The translations under genes and the position numbers were made by a program. Positions 1 through 5,361 of a stretch of DNA of 5,361 bases are shown piece by piece (the stretch's first letter is position 1; every line of letters begins with the position of its first letter). Source of the stretch: an uncultured Bacillota bacterium (GTDB lineage Bacteria; Bacillota; Clostridia; Christensenellales; UBA1242); the NCBI GenBank assembly GCA_945921365.1, contig CAMEKL010000036.1:1-5361 (forward strand), in the 5' to 3' direction. The notes under the pieces were generated by a model. It was not told the DNA's origin. It made no database searches and saw nothing but the letters and a program-made list of their open reading frames with translations.

Positions 1-3000
1 ATGCTGAAGGCACATATGTATATGGAACAGAATTAACGCTTAAAGTTGAGGTTCCAAGTGGTACGCTTGACACCGTTTCATATTTAACCTATAGTGGTGA
101 AAATATAAGTAAAACTAGTGTTGATGCTAGTGATATGATTGATGGTCAGTTTATAAATATTGAAATTAAATCTGGTCAAACAATTAATGCCCGTAGAATA
201 TTTGATGTATATATAGATAATCAATTTAAAGGTACTACTTTCGATGTATTATTACCTTGTATAGATGATTTTGAGTATGAGTTTACTGATGAATTTGGAA
301 ATATATATTATACGGATCAGTACGTGGGCAATGCTCTTAGTATCGACATTGATACTTTTGCTGATATTTATGGCATAGATTCTTTCCACTTAACTAGTCT
401 TCAACCAAGAGTTTATCATACTGTTACTTTCGGATTAAATGGCGAATATGGTTCGCAAATTGCTTATGAACACAAACAATATCTTGTAAATATTCCAAAT
501 ACTTATATTGGAGAAGATTTTAGATTAATTACAGGTTGGTATTCTGCTTCATTAGACTTAACTATCGATTTAATTAATGAAGATGGTTCCTATAACGAAA
601 GTTATATGCTTGATAATTTGTATTCTGATGTAGTTTTTGTTCCTTACACAACTGATACAATTCCAAATACTATTACTATAGTAGACGGACCATATGATTT
701 CTATGGTGTGGGATCAAAAACTGTAACATATGAATCAATAGGATTTAGAGTTGGAACAATTTGCATCACTAAAGAAATTGATGGTGTTTCAGTGGATAAA
801 AAAGATGCAGAGATTTTCATTCCGGGCAATATTTATAGATATAAAGACAATGTTAGTTCAATTGTTCTTAAAACTTGGTTTGATGAATCTAAATGTCTGA
901 TTTCGCCAAGTATAAATAAGGTTTATTCTATTGATAGTAACGGAAACATAATTAATAAAGTAGTCGGTATAGTTACATTTGACACAGGTTATTCAAATGG
1001 ATATACGAGCACAGAATCAATTGGATTAGGCGATGTTGAAGTTATTACTGATGGCTATATTCTTCCAATTTTAACGGGAAGCGGAAACTATAGGCACGTT
1101 GGCTGGAAAAAAGTTGATGATGTTTCGCCAACTTTCTACCCAGCTGGAGAGAGGGTTTATGATATTGTTTCAGCAAGCTGGAAAGCAATTTATATTGAAT
1201 TAGACACTGGCAGTTCACTTAATGCAACAACAGACACTGCTTCTGATATTACAATTAATTCTATTGATTCCACTATTGAAATAGGTTCCCCAACTGCAAG
1301 TGAAAACTACTACTTCATTGGCTGGTTTAAAGAAGGTGATACAACGGTTGGATATTATCAAGGCGCTGGGACTGGTATTGCGTTTAATGATATTAATTTA
1401 ATTGGAACGCCAACAAAATTTGTTGCTTACTATGTTTACATTAGTTCAACTGTTCCAGTTAGCAGGGTTGGAACAGGCTTAGTTGAGCCAAACTTTGTAA
1501 ACAGAGAATATATACTATATGCTCCTGATTACATATCTGGCAGAACTTTTGATGGCTGGAAATGTGGTGATACAACTGTACTAAATGATGGTTCAGATTC
1601 AATATCAATTCCATTTGATTACAACAACAGAGTGACAACATGGACAGCGTTATGGACAGTTGAAGGTGAAACGCTTTACACAATCACATTTAATTATAAT
1701 CTTCCAGGCGATATAACAGGATTTAGTGCTGATGGTTTACCAACATCCGCTTCCGTTGCTCATGGACAAAATTATACAATCAATATTCAAATTGATGATT
1801 CTAAATCGAATTACAGTTTCATAGGTTGGCTAGATGAAAGTACTGACACTATATATTCTGATAGTGTGAATTCAATTAGCAGAGATATGACTCTAACAGC
1901 TCAATGGGTATCTAAAGCTCCATCAACAACCTACTCATTCAATGGCAGCACGATTGATGAAAGTGCATTCAATTCAAAACTCGCTTGGATTTTATTCGCT
2001 GGAACAAATACTTATGATGACAAAGATCAAGCAAAAGATTTGATTGGACAAGTTATTGGCGTTGATGGAAGTGGAGAACCAATTATTGTTGACTGTGTTA
2101 ACAATATTAACAATATTGAAGGAATGAAACCATTTGATATTTCAGGCTTAATTAACTCAATTGCAAATAATGTTAATATAGATTCATACTCGATAACATA
2201 CGCTGGATATGGCTCGATTCATATCACACTCGCAAACGGTGGCAGCATAGTTCTTGACATTGCAGTTGATATTGCAAAAGCTCCTGATCTTGATGAGCAG
2301 GATCCTCCTCAACCAACTGGCACATATACAAACTATATGTATAACCTAGTTGCAACATTCTATGTTGATCCATTAAATGGCTTTGCGCCTTGTTCAGCAA
2401 CTTCAAAATCTCAATCATTAACAAATATGGAAGTTCTGATTGAAAACACAGGAGCAACTCCACTTACAGCAGAAGAAATAAACTATATGTTTGGTGTTAG
2501 AAGCTACTTCGTAAACGGAAAAGTTTCAACCCAAAGAATATACGATTCATTTAAACAATTTATTTTAGACGCTGCAACAAAAACAGAAAATACTATTGAA
2601 GCTGGCATTTTAAGCCAAACAGGAAGTGAAACTGATTTGAGAATTGTAAATGGAGAACCAGATGGTCTTCTTGCTCAGATCACAGCACTCGAATCTTCGC
2701 AAAGCGTTTTGACAGTTAATGTTCAATATACTAACAATACAATAACAGTCACATATTATGAAAATTATCTTGCCACTGTTTATGTTGAAGTAACATGCAC
2801 ATTTGTTAGTGATAAGAATAGTGAAGTTTATCTTTATAATTTAACAATAAATGATCCTGCTCAAGGGTCAGAGGTAACCGATTTTGGTTCATTGGTGCCT
2901 GATGAAGAAAATGGATATGGGCTTGATGATATTTTAGCTAATAAAAATGACACAATTCAAATTAGTAGCATGATTGCGAATATTCTTCCAGCAACAACTG

Positions 3001-3404
3001 TTCATAAACTTAATGGAAACGATTTAAGCTCAGAAGATTATCAAATAATAATTGGATTTATTGAAAAATCATTGCAAGGTGTTGGTTATACAATCACTGA
3101 TAGCGGTTTAACACCTGTTGGTGTAAGTTTGTCAAGTTCTTTCACTGAAATTGATTTATTCTATCTGGATTCAGATTCTAATAACTCAATTGCAATTAAA
3201 TTTTATGGCGAAAGCCTTGAACACATTTTACAAGTTTCTATCGTAACAGGTGAAGAAAATGTAAACCCAGGTGACTATGCATCAGAAATAGTACTTAACG
3301 GAACACCACTTCCACTTGATCCTTCAATTGTATCTGGATGTAAAGCTCATACAATTAACTCAGAAGCAATTGCAAAGTTGTTAGCAATGAATTCTAATCC
3401 ATAA
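1..3404 (+). CDS. Large repeat-containing, probably secreted or surface protein (InlB-B-like repeats), 5' end missing
   Basis: The frame is open from the left edge: the first full codon is at 3 and 44 codons without a stop precede the first ATG at 135, so that ATG is probably internal. At least 1133 residues are visible. Residues below are counted from the 135 ATG. The first visible residues (EGTYVYGTELTLKV) resemble the start of a divergent InlB-B/Flg_new-type repeat. Five degenerate InlB-B-like repeats follow, at about 95-172, 278-353, 354-434, 440-509 and 514-592. Each is centred on a Gly-Trp (W135, W324, W397, W475, W565), and several end in an AxW/AxY-type strand. Residues 173-277 and 600-1089 match no family I recognise. 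A Pro-rich linker (about 716-730) splits the C-terminal half. The protein is rich in Asn, Thr, Ser, Ile, Asp and Tyr, as in extracellular beta-rich proteins. No LPXTG or C-terminal membrane helix is seen, so any anchor or signal peptide lies upstream. An adhesin-like role is only a family-based guess. A terminator follows 8 bp after the stop. Confidence 0.88.
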   Translation, partial: AEGTYVYGTELTLKVEVPSGTLDTVSYLTYSGENISKTSVDASDMIDGQFINIEIKSGQTINARRIFDVYIDNQFKGTTFDVLLPCIDDFEYEFTDEFGNIYYTDQYVGNALSIDIDTFADIYGIDSFHLTSLQPRVYHTVTFGLNGEYGSQIAYEHKQYLVNIPNTYIGEDFRLITGWYSASLDLTIDLINEDGSYNESYMLDNLYSDVVFVPYTTDTIPNTITIVDGPYDFYGVGSKTVTYESIGFRVGTICITKEIDGVSVDKKDAEIFIPGNIYRYKDNVSSIVLKTWFDESKCLISPSINKVYSIDSNGNIINKVVGIVTFDTGYSNGYTSTESIGLGDVEVITDGYILPILTGSGNYRHVGWKKVDDVSPTFYPAGERVYDIVSASWKAIYIELDTGSSLNATTDTASDITINSIDSTIEIGSPTASENYYFIGWFKEGDTTVGYYQGAGTGIAFNDINLIGTPTKFVAYYVYISSTVPVSRVGTGLVEPNFVNREYILYAPDYISGRTFDGWKCGDTTVLNDGSDSISIPFDYNNRVTTWTALWTVEGETLYTITFNYNLPGDITGFSADGLPTSASVAHGQNYTINIQIDDSKSNYSFIGWLDESTDTIYSDSVNSISRDMTLTAQWVSKAPSTTYSFNGSTIDESAFNSKLAWILFAGTNTYDDKDQAKDLIGQVIGVDGSGEPIIVDCVNNINNIEGMKPFDISGLINSIANNVNIDSYSITYAGYGSIHITLANGGSIVLDIAVDIAKAPDLDEQDPPQPTGTYTNYMYNLVATFYVDPLNGFAPCSATSKSQSLTNMEVLIENTGATPLTAEEINYMFGVRSYFVNGKVSTQRIYDSFKQFILDAATKTENTIEAGILSQTGSETDLRIVNGEPDGLLAQITALESSQSVLTVNVQYTNNTITVTYYENYLATVYVEVTCTFVSDKNSEVYLYNLTINDPAQGSEVTDFGSLVPDEENGYGLDDILANKNDTIQISSMIANILPATTVHKLNGNDLSSEDYQIIIGFIEKSLQGVGYTITDSGLTPVGVSLSSSFTEIDLFYLDSDSNNSIAIKFYGESLEHILQVSIVTGEENVNPGDYASEIVLNGTPLPLDPSIVSGCKAHTINSEAIAKLLAMNSNP
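417..1910 (+). repeat. Array of about five degenerate InlB-B-like (Listeria-Bacteroides) protein repeats
   Basis: These are repeats at protein level, not DNA level. Approximate units are 417-650, 966-1193, 1194-1436, 1452-1661 and 1674-1910. The common pattern is an opening VTF/ITF-type strand, a central aromatic-x-GW motif (ITGWY, HVGWKK, FIGWFK, FDGWKC, FIGWLD), a short acidic or polar turn, and a closing strand such as TALW or TAQW. The last unit (ITFNYN ... FIGW ... TLTAQW) fits best; the first is the weakest. Trp-to-Trp spacing is 189, 73, 78 and 90 residues, so the long first gap holds either a lost repeat or a different domain (about bases 651-965). In known proteins such repeats form small beta-rich modules in bacterial surface proteins. 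Unit borders are by eye. Confidence 0.7.
1932..3251 (+). repeat. Three diverged C-terminal units sharing an NG-x7-[FY]-x5-[WF]-I motif
   Basis: After the last GW repeat the protein changes character. Three segments start with the same spaced motif: N603-G604 with F612 and W618-I619; N794-G795 with Y803 and F809-I810; N960-G961 with Y969 and F975-I976. In each, the aromatic is 9 residues and the [WF]-I pair 15-16 residues after the Asn. Each motif reads like a beta turn followed by a helix. Each is then followed, after a variable stretch, by alternating polar/hydrophobic strands (about 684-712, 857-891 and 995-1039). A fourth, degenerate NG (LNGTPL, residues 1054-1059) lies just before the end. 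I know no named family with this pattern; homology between the units is inferred from spacing and not from an alignment score. Confidence 0.45.
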
Positions 3405-3411
3405 AAATTTT

Positions 3412-3444
3412 AAAAACAAGCATTAAATTTAATGCTTGTTTTTT
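3412..3444 (+). terminator. Rho-independent terminator of the large repeat protein gene
   Basis: A perfect 32-bp palindrome, AAAAACAAGCATTAAA followed by its reverse complement, spans 3412-3443 and begins 8 bp after the TAA stop. As RNA it gives about a 13-bp stem around CAAGCATT with a small A/U loop, running into six T residues (3439-3444). The stem has few G-C pairs but is long. The upstream A-run means it could also work on the opposite strand, as a backup for dnaA transcripts. Confidence 0.85.
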
Positions 3445-3462
3445 ATTCTTAATGGAGTGTAG

Positions 3463-3491
3463 AAAAAAACCACTTTTAAAGTGGTTTTTTT
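3463..3491 (-). terminator. Rho-independent terminator of dnaA (bidirectional form)
   Basis: AAAAAAACCACTT (3463-3475) pairs with 3479-3491 around a 3-nt loop, giving a 13-bp hairpin. Runs of seven A and seven T flank the core ACCACTT/AAGTGGT, so a U-tract follows the hairpin whichever strand is transcribed. The hairpin begins 4 bp past the dnaA stop codon, so on the minus strand it is dnaA's own terminator. On the plus strand it is a second barrier to readthrough from the large gene. Confidence 0.87.
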
Positions 3492-3495
3492 ATAT

Positions 3496-4860
3496 TTAAT
3501 TTTCTCTGTTCAATATTTCTTTAATTGCAGAAACAAAAGTTTTAATTTTTCCGCCTTCTTTAACTTGTTCAGTTATTTTATCTCTCGCATGAATGATTGT
3601 TGTGTGATCACGCCCACCAAAAAGTTTGCCAATTGCAACAAGTGGAAGTTCCAAAATTTCAATAATGAGATATATCGCAATCATTCTTGGCTCAACAAAT
3701 TCTTTTGACCTTTTCTTACCAGTTAAATCGGATTTTGAAACAGCAAAATATTTGCATGTGGCGTCAATTATATTCTCAGCAGAAAGATCTTCACGCTTTT
3801 CGTCCAAGTCTTCTTTAAAGGCTTCTTTCGCCTCTTCAATTGATGCAGATTTTTTGCCAAGCAGTGTTGCAAAGAAATAAACCTTTGAAAGCAAACCTTC
3901 CATTTCTCTTATGTTAGTATCTATTTTCTCTGCGATGAATTGAATAACGTCGTCGTCAATAAAATATTTTTCAAGTTGAGTTTTCTTTCTGAGAATTGCA
4001 ACCCTTGTTTCAAAGTCTGGCGACTGAACATCTTGAATAAGACCGCTTGCAAATCTAGATTTAAGCCTATCGCTGAGAGTGGCAATATCTTTTGGTGGCC
4101 TATCTGATGCAATTATGATTTGCTTATTGTTTTGATACAAATCGTTAAAAGTGTGGAAAAATTCTTCTTGAGTTTCATTTTTGTTGGTGATAAATTGAAT
4201 ATCATCAATCATAAGCACGTCAAGGTTTCTATATTTCTCTCTAAATTTGTTAATTCCTTGTTCTTTATTTGAGCCGTGTAAACTGTCGATATAGTCATTC
4301 GTGAATTTTTCACATGTTACATATTTTATTTTAAGCTCTGGGTGCTCGCCAGTGATATAGTTTCCAATTGCGTGAAGAACGTGAGTTTTTCCAAGCCCAA
4401 CTCCACCATAAATGAAAAGTGGGTTAAACCTTTTGCCTGGATTTTCTGCAACAGACCTTGCAGCTGCATAAACAAACTGGTTGCTTTTTCCAACAACAAA
4501 GTTATCAAAAGTGTATTTTGGATTGAATGCGTTTTTTTGTTCCTCGGCATCTTTTCCAAGCACAGCCTGATTTGAATCGATTGTGTTTTTCTTCAAAAAT
4601 TCATCTTTTTCTTCTGGGTCTAGAATTTCAAAAGGGGTATCTTCTCCAAAAACTTCTTCAATTGCACTTTTTAAATGCTCTGTGTGATTTTTTAAGAGTT
4701 GTTTTTTTGCATAAGCTGAGTTTGCCGAGAGAATTAGTTTTTCAAATTTGTTATAGTCAACGACTTCAAGCGGAGAAATCCACAAGTCGAAAGAGACGGC
4801 GCTAACCATCATTTCAATTTTTTGCAACACTTGTTTCCACATTTCTTGAAGTTCTTTCAT
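3496..4860 (-). CDS. dnaA: Chromosomal replication initiator protein DnaA
   Basis: DnaA is the AAA+ ATPase that binds DnaA boxes at oriC, melts the origin and recruits helicase. The protein is complete at 454 residues, a normal length. Domain I (about 1-75) has the typical LxxMW...SFDLWISPL pattern. Domain II is a short acidic linker (about 80-112). Domain III starts at NPKYTFDNFVVG and carries Walker A GGVGLGKTH (152-160, K158), Walker B LMIDDIQF (216-223, D219/D220), sensor I ASDRP (251-255), the arginine-finger box RLKSRF (265-270, R270) and sensor II NIREMEG (316-322, R318). Domain IV ends with the DnaA-box-binding signature GGRDHTTIIHARDKI (415-429). All key residues are present. Start: Met1 places Trp8 and Phe24/Trp27 where other DnaA proteins have them; Met7 is a weaker alternative. 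There is no Shine-Dalgarno before Met1. It is transcribed alone: a terminator follows directly and dnaN is not downstream. A consensus promoter lies immediately upstream. Confidence 0.98.
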   Translation of the reverse strand: MKELQEMWKQVLQKIEMMVSAVSFDLWISPLEVVDYNKFEKLILSANSAYAKKQLLKNHTEHLKSAIEEVFGEDTPFEILDPEEKDEFLKKNTIDSNQAVLGKDAEEQKNAFNPKYTFDNFVVGKSNQFVYAAARSVAENPGKRFNPLFIYGGVGLGKTHVLHAIGNYITGEHPELKIKYVTCEKFTNDYIDSLHGSNKEQGINKFREKYRNLDVLMIDDIQFITNKNETQEEFFHTFNDLYQNNKQIIIASDRPPKDIATLSDRLKSRFASGLIQDVQSPDFETRVAILRKKTQLEKYFIDDDVIQFIAEKIDTNIREMEGLLSKVYFFATLLGKKSASIEEAKEAFKEDLDEKREDLSAENIIDATCKYFAVSKSDLTGKKRSKEFVEPRMIAIYLIIEILELPLVAIGKLFGGRDHTTIIHARDKITEQVKEGGKIKTFVSAIKEILNREN

Positions 4861-4868
4861 ATGGGTGA

Positions 4869-4898
4869 ATTATAGCGTCTTTTGCAAAAATTTGTCAA
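4869..4898 (-). promoter_or_regulatory. dnaA promoter, perfect -35 and -10 hexamers
   Basis: Read on the minus strand, TTGACA (4898-4893) and TATAAT (4874-4869) are separated by 18 bp, so both hexamers match the housekeeping sigma consensus at 12 of 12 positions. With the usual distance from the -10, transcription would start near 4862, at or within about two bases of the dnaA ATG (4860). The resulting mRNA would have practically no leader, which agrees with the lack of a Shine-Dalgarno sequence. No DnaA box overlaps the promoter. Confidence 0.85.
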
Positions 4899-4900
4899 GG

Positions 4901-4937
4901 TTTTTTAATCAAATTTTTTTATTATTAAAAATATTTT
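4901..4937. promoter_or_regulatory. A/T tract between two divergent promoters, possible shared UP element
   Basis: Only one of 37 bases is G or C (C4910), with phased-looking runs of T6, T7 and A5. The tract begins 2 bp upstream of the dnaA -35 box and ends at the -35 box proposed for the rightward gene. This is where an UP element would contact the RNA polymerase alpha subunit for either promoter. It could also be a bent or easily melted segment. There are no DnaA boxes beside it, so I do not call it an origin. Confidence 0.4.
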
Positions 4938-4963
4938 GAAAATGCGTGAATATGTTTTATACT
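4936..4963 (+). promoter_or_regulatory. Probable promoter of the PH-domain membrane protein gene
   Basis: TTGAAA (4936-4941, 5 of 6 to consensus) and TATACT (4958-4963, 5 of 6) are 16 bp apart. The expected start near 4970 gives a leader of about 12 nt, just long enough to hold the Shine-Dalgarno at 4973-4979. Because the region is very A/T-rich, chance matches are likely and this call is weaker than the dnaA promoter. Confidence 0.55.
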
Positions 4964-4972
4964 TTTTATAAA

Positions 4973-4979
4973 GAAGGAG
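4973..4979 (+). promoter_or_regulatory. Ribosome binding site of the PH-domain gene, closely spaced
   Basis: GAAGGAG is a strong Shine-Dalgarno match, but only 2 nt separate it from the ATG at 4982, which is shorter than usual. No better start follows before the first membrane segment, so the ATG is kept. The contrast with dnaA, which has no such site, shows that this genome does use Shine-Dalgarno initiation. Confidence 0.7.
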
Positions 4980-4981
4980 CT

Positions 4982-5361
4982 ATGAAGGAAGAAAAAGTTT
5001 TTAGTGCAAGAAGAGATTATTTAGTTGTGTGCGTTTATCTTGTTTTGTTTGCTGGCATTGTTATTTTTTCTTTGCTTCTCAACAAAACCTTTGTTTTTGC
5101 TTTTTTGCTTGGAATTGATTGTTTGTTTGTTTTTCTATACACAATTTGTGTTTTAAATTGCAAATATGTTTTTAAAGAGGATCATATCCTTGCTGTAAAC
5201 GGGATAATAAGGCGGAAAATACATTATAGAAACATTGAAAAAGTTTCTTTAAGCAATGCATTATGCCTTCCTTTCATTTCGATTAAGAACATTAAAATTT
5301 CAAACGGACCAAAATTTTCTTGCTTTGAATATGTTTGTCCTAGGGATAGAGAAAAATTTAT
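4982..5361 (+). CDS. Two-TM membrane protein with bacterial PH-like domain (bPH_4/DUF1200 type), 3' end cut
   Basis: There are 126 full codons from the ATG to the window edge without a stop. A short charged N-terminus (MKEEKVFSARRDY) is followed by two hydrophobic helices (about 14-34 and 37-59) with a short turn, then a soluble part from residue 60. The soluble part has the plan of small bacterial PH domains of the bPH_4 (PF06713) kind: Y-x-F-x-E-D-x-I-L-x-x-x-G, then IRRKIHYRNIEKVSL (IPY/dI-like), a strand with NIKISN, and CPRDREKF at the end, resembling the family's SPKDKxxF close. Such proteins are about 130-150 residues, so only a short tail is probably missing. Function is unknown in general; the domain would face the cytoplasm if the positive-inside rule holds (RR at 10-11, KEEK near the N-terminus). 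It is divergent from dnaA and probably has its own promoter. The family call rests on the pattern only. Confidence 0.78.
   Translation, partial: MKEEKVFSARRDYLVVCVYLVLFAGIVIFSLLLNKTFVFAFLLGIDCLFVFLYTICVLNCKYVFKEDHILAVNGIIRRKIHYRNIEKVSLSNALCLPFISIKNIKISNGPKFSCFEYVCPRDREKF

Noticed and set aside
1459..1683. Open frame of 74 codons on the minus strand inside the large surface-protein gene
   Set aside because: It lies wholly within a well-supported gene, has a Leu/Cys/His-rich composition typical of antisense translation, and has no ribosome binding site.
2097..2120. Short tandem repeat AACAATATT x2 in the surface-protein gene
   Set aside because: Two copies of a 9-mer in an Asn/Ile-rich stretch are expected by chance in such AT-rich coding sequence.
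2224..2463. Open frame of 79 codons on the minus strand inside the large surface-protein gene
   Set aside because: It is antisense to the repeat protein with Gln/Leu-rich low-complexity translation and no start signal.
3309..3323. LPLDPS near the C-terminus of the surface protein as a sortase signal
   Set aside because: It does not match LPXTG and is not followed by a hydrophobic helix and a basic tail.
3481..3708. Plus-strand frame of 75 codons overlapping the 3' end of dnaA
   Set aside because: It begins inside the dnaA terminator hairpin and runs antisense to conserved domain IV codons; the translation resembles nothing.
4326..4805. Several short frames on both strands overlapping the 5' half of dnaA
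   Set aside because: All are shadows of the conserved DnaA coding frame.
4861..4981. Possible oriC in the A/T-rich gap upstream of dnaA
   Set aside because: The gap is only 121 bp, is fully used by two promoters, and contains no TTATNCACA-type DnaA boxes on either strand. A/T-richness alone is not enough.
1..5361. tRNA/rRNA genes, CRISPR arrays, insertion sequences, or reassigned TGA codons
   Set aside because: No cloverleaf-like, regularly spaced repeat or transposase sequence was seen. Trp is encoded by TGG and all frames close with TAA, so there is no support for code 4.

Overview
The window holds three protein genes from an AT-rich bacterial chromosome. By eye, G+C is about one third. 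All three reading frames work with the standard bacterial code, Trp is written TGG, and no TGA has to be read as Trp. The DnaA looks like a low-GC Gram-positive (Bacillota-type) protein, and the surface protein carries repeats of a kind common in Bacillota and related gut bacteria. An uncultured low-GC Firmicute is my best guess, but it is inferred from style and not from a database match.

Layout. (1) Bases 1-3404, + strand: the 3' part of a very large, probably exported repeat protein whose reading frame is already open at the left edge. Its visible N-terminal half has about five degenerate InlB-B-like (Listeria-Bacteroides) repeats. Its C-terminal half matches nothing I know, but appears to be built from three related units sharing an NG-x7-[F/Y]-x5-[W/F]-I motif. 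No LPXTG motif or C-terminal membrane anchor is visible. (2) Bases 3405-3495: a short convergent gap with two back-to-back hairpin terminators. (3) Bases 3496-4860, - strand: a complete dnaA, the replication initiator. (4) Bases 4861-4981: a 121-bp divergent control region. It has a perfect consensus sigma-A-type promoter for dnaA, an almost pure A/T tract, and a second promoter facing right. (5) From 4982, + strand: a small membrane protein with two transmembrane segments and a bacterial PH-like domain, cut by the right edge.

Nothing suggests that the three genes work in one pathway. The surface protein and dnaA converge and are insulated by terminators, while dnaA and the PH-domain gene diverge from one intergenic region. 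The points most worth a second look are a dnaA that is not followed by dnaN, sits beside no recognisable origin, and whose perfect promoter would give a leaderless or nearly leaderless mRNA, and the unrecognised repeated C-terminal architecture of the surface protein. There are no RNA genes, insertion sequences, CRISPR arrays or DnaA-box clusters that I can support.
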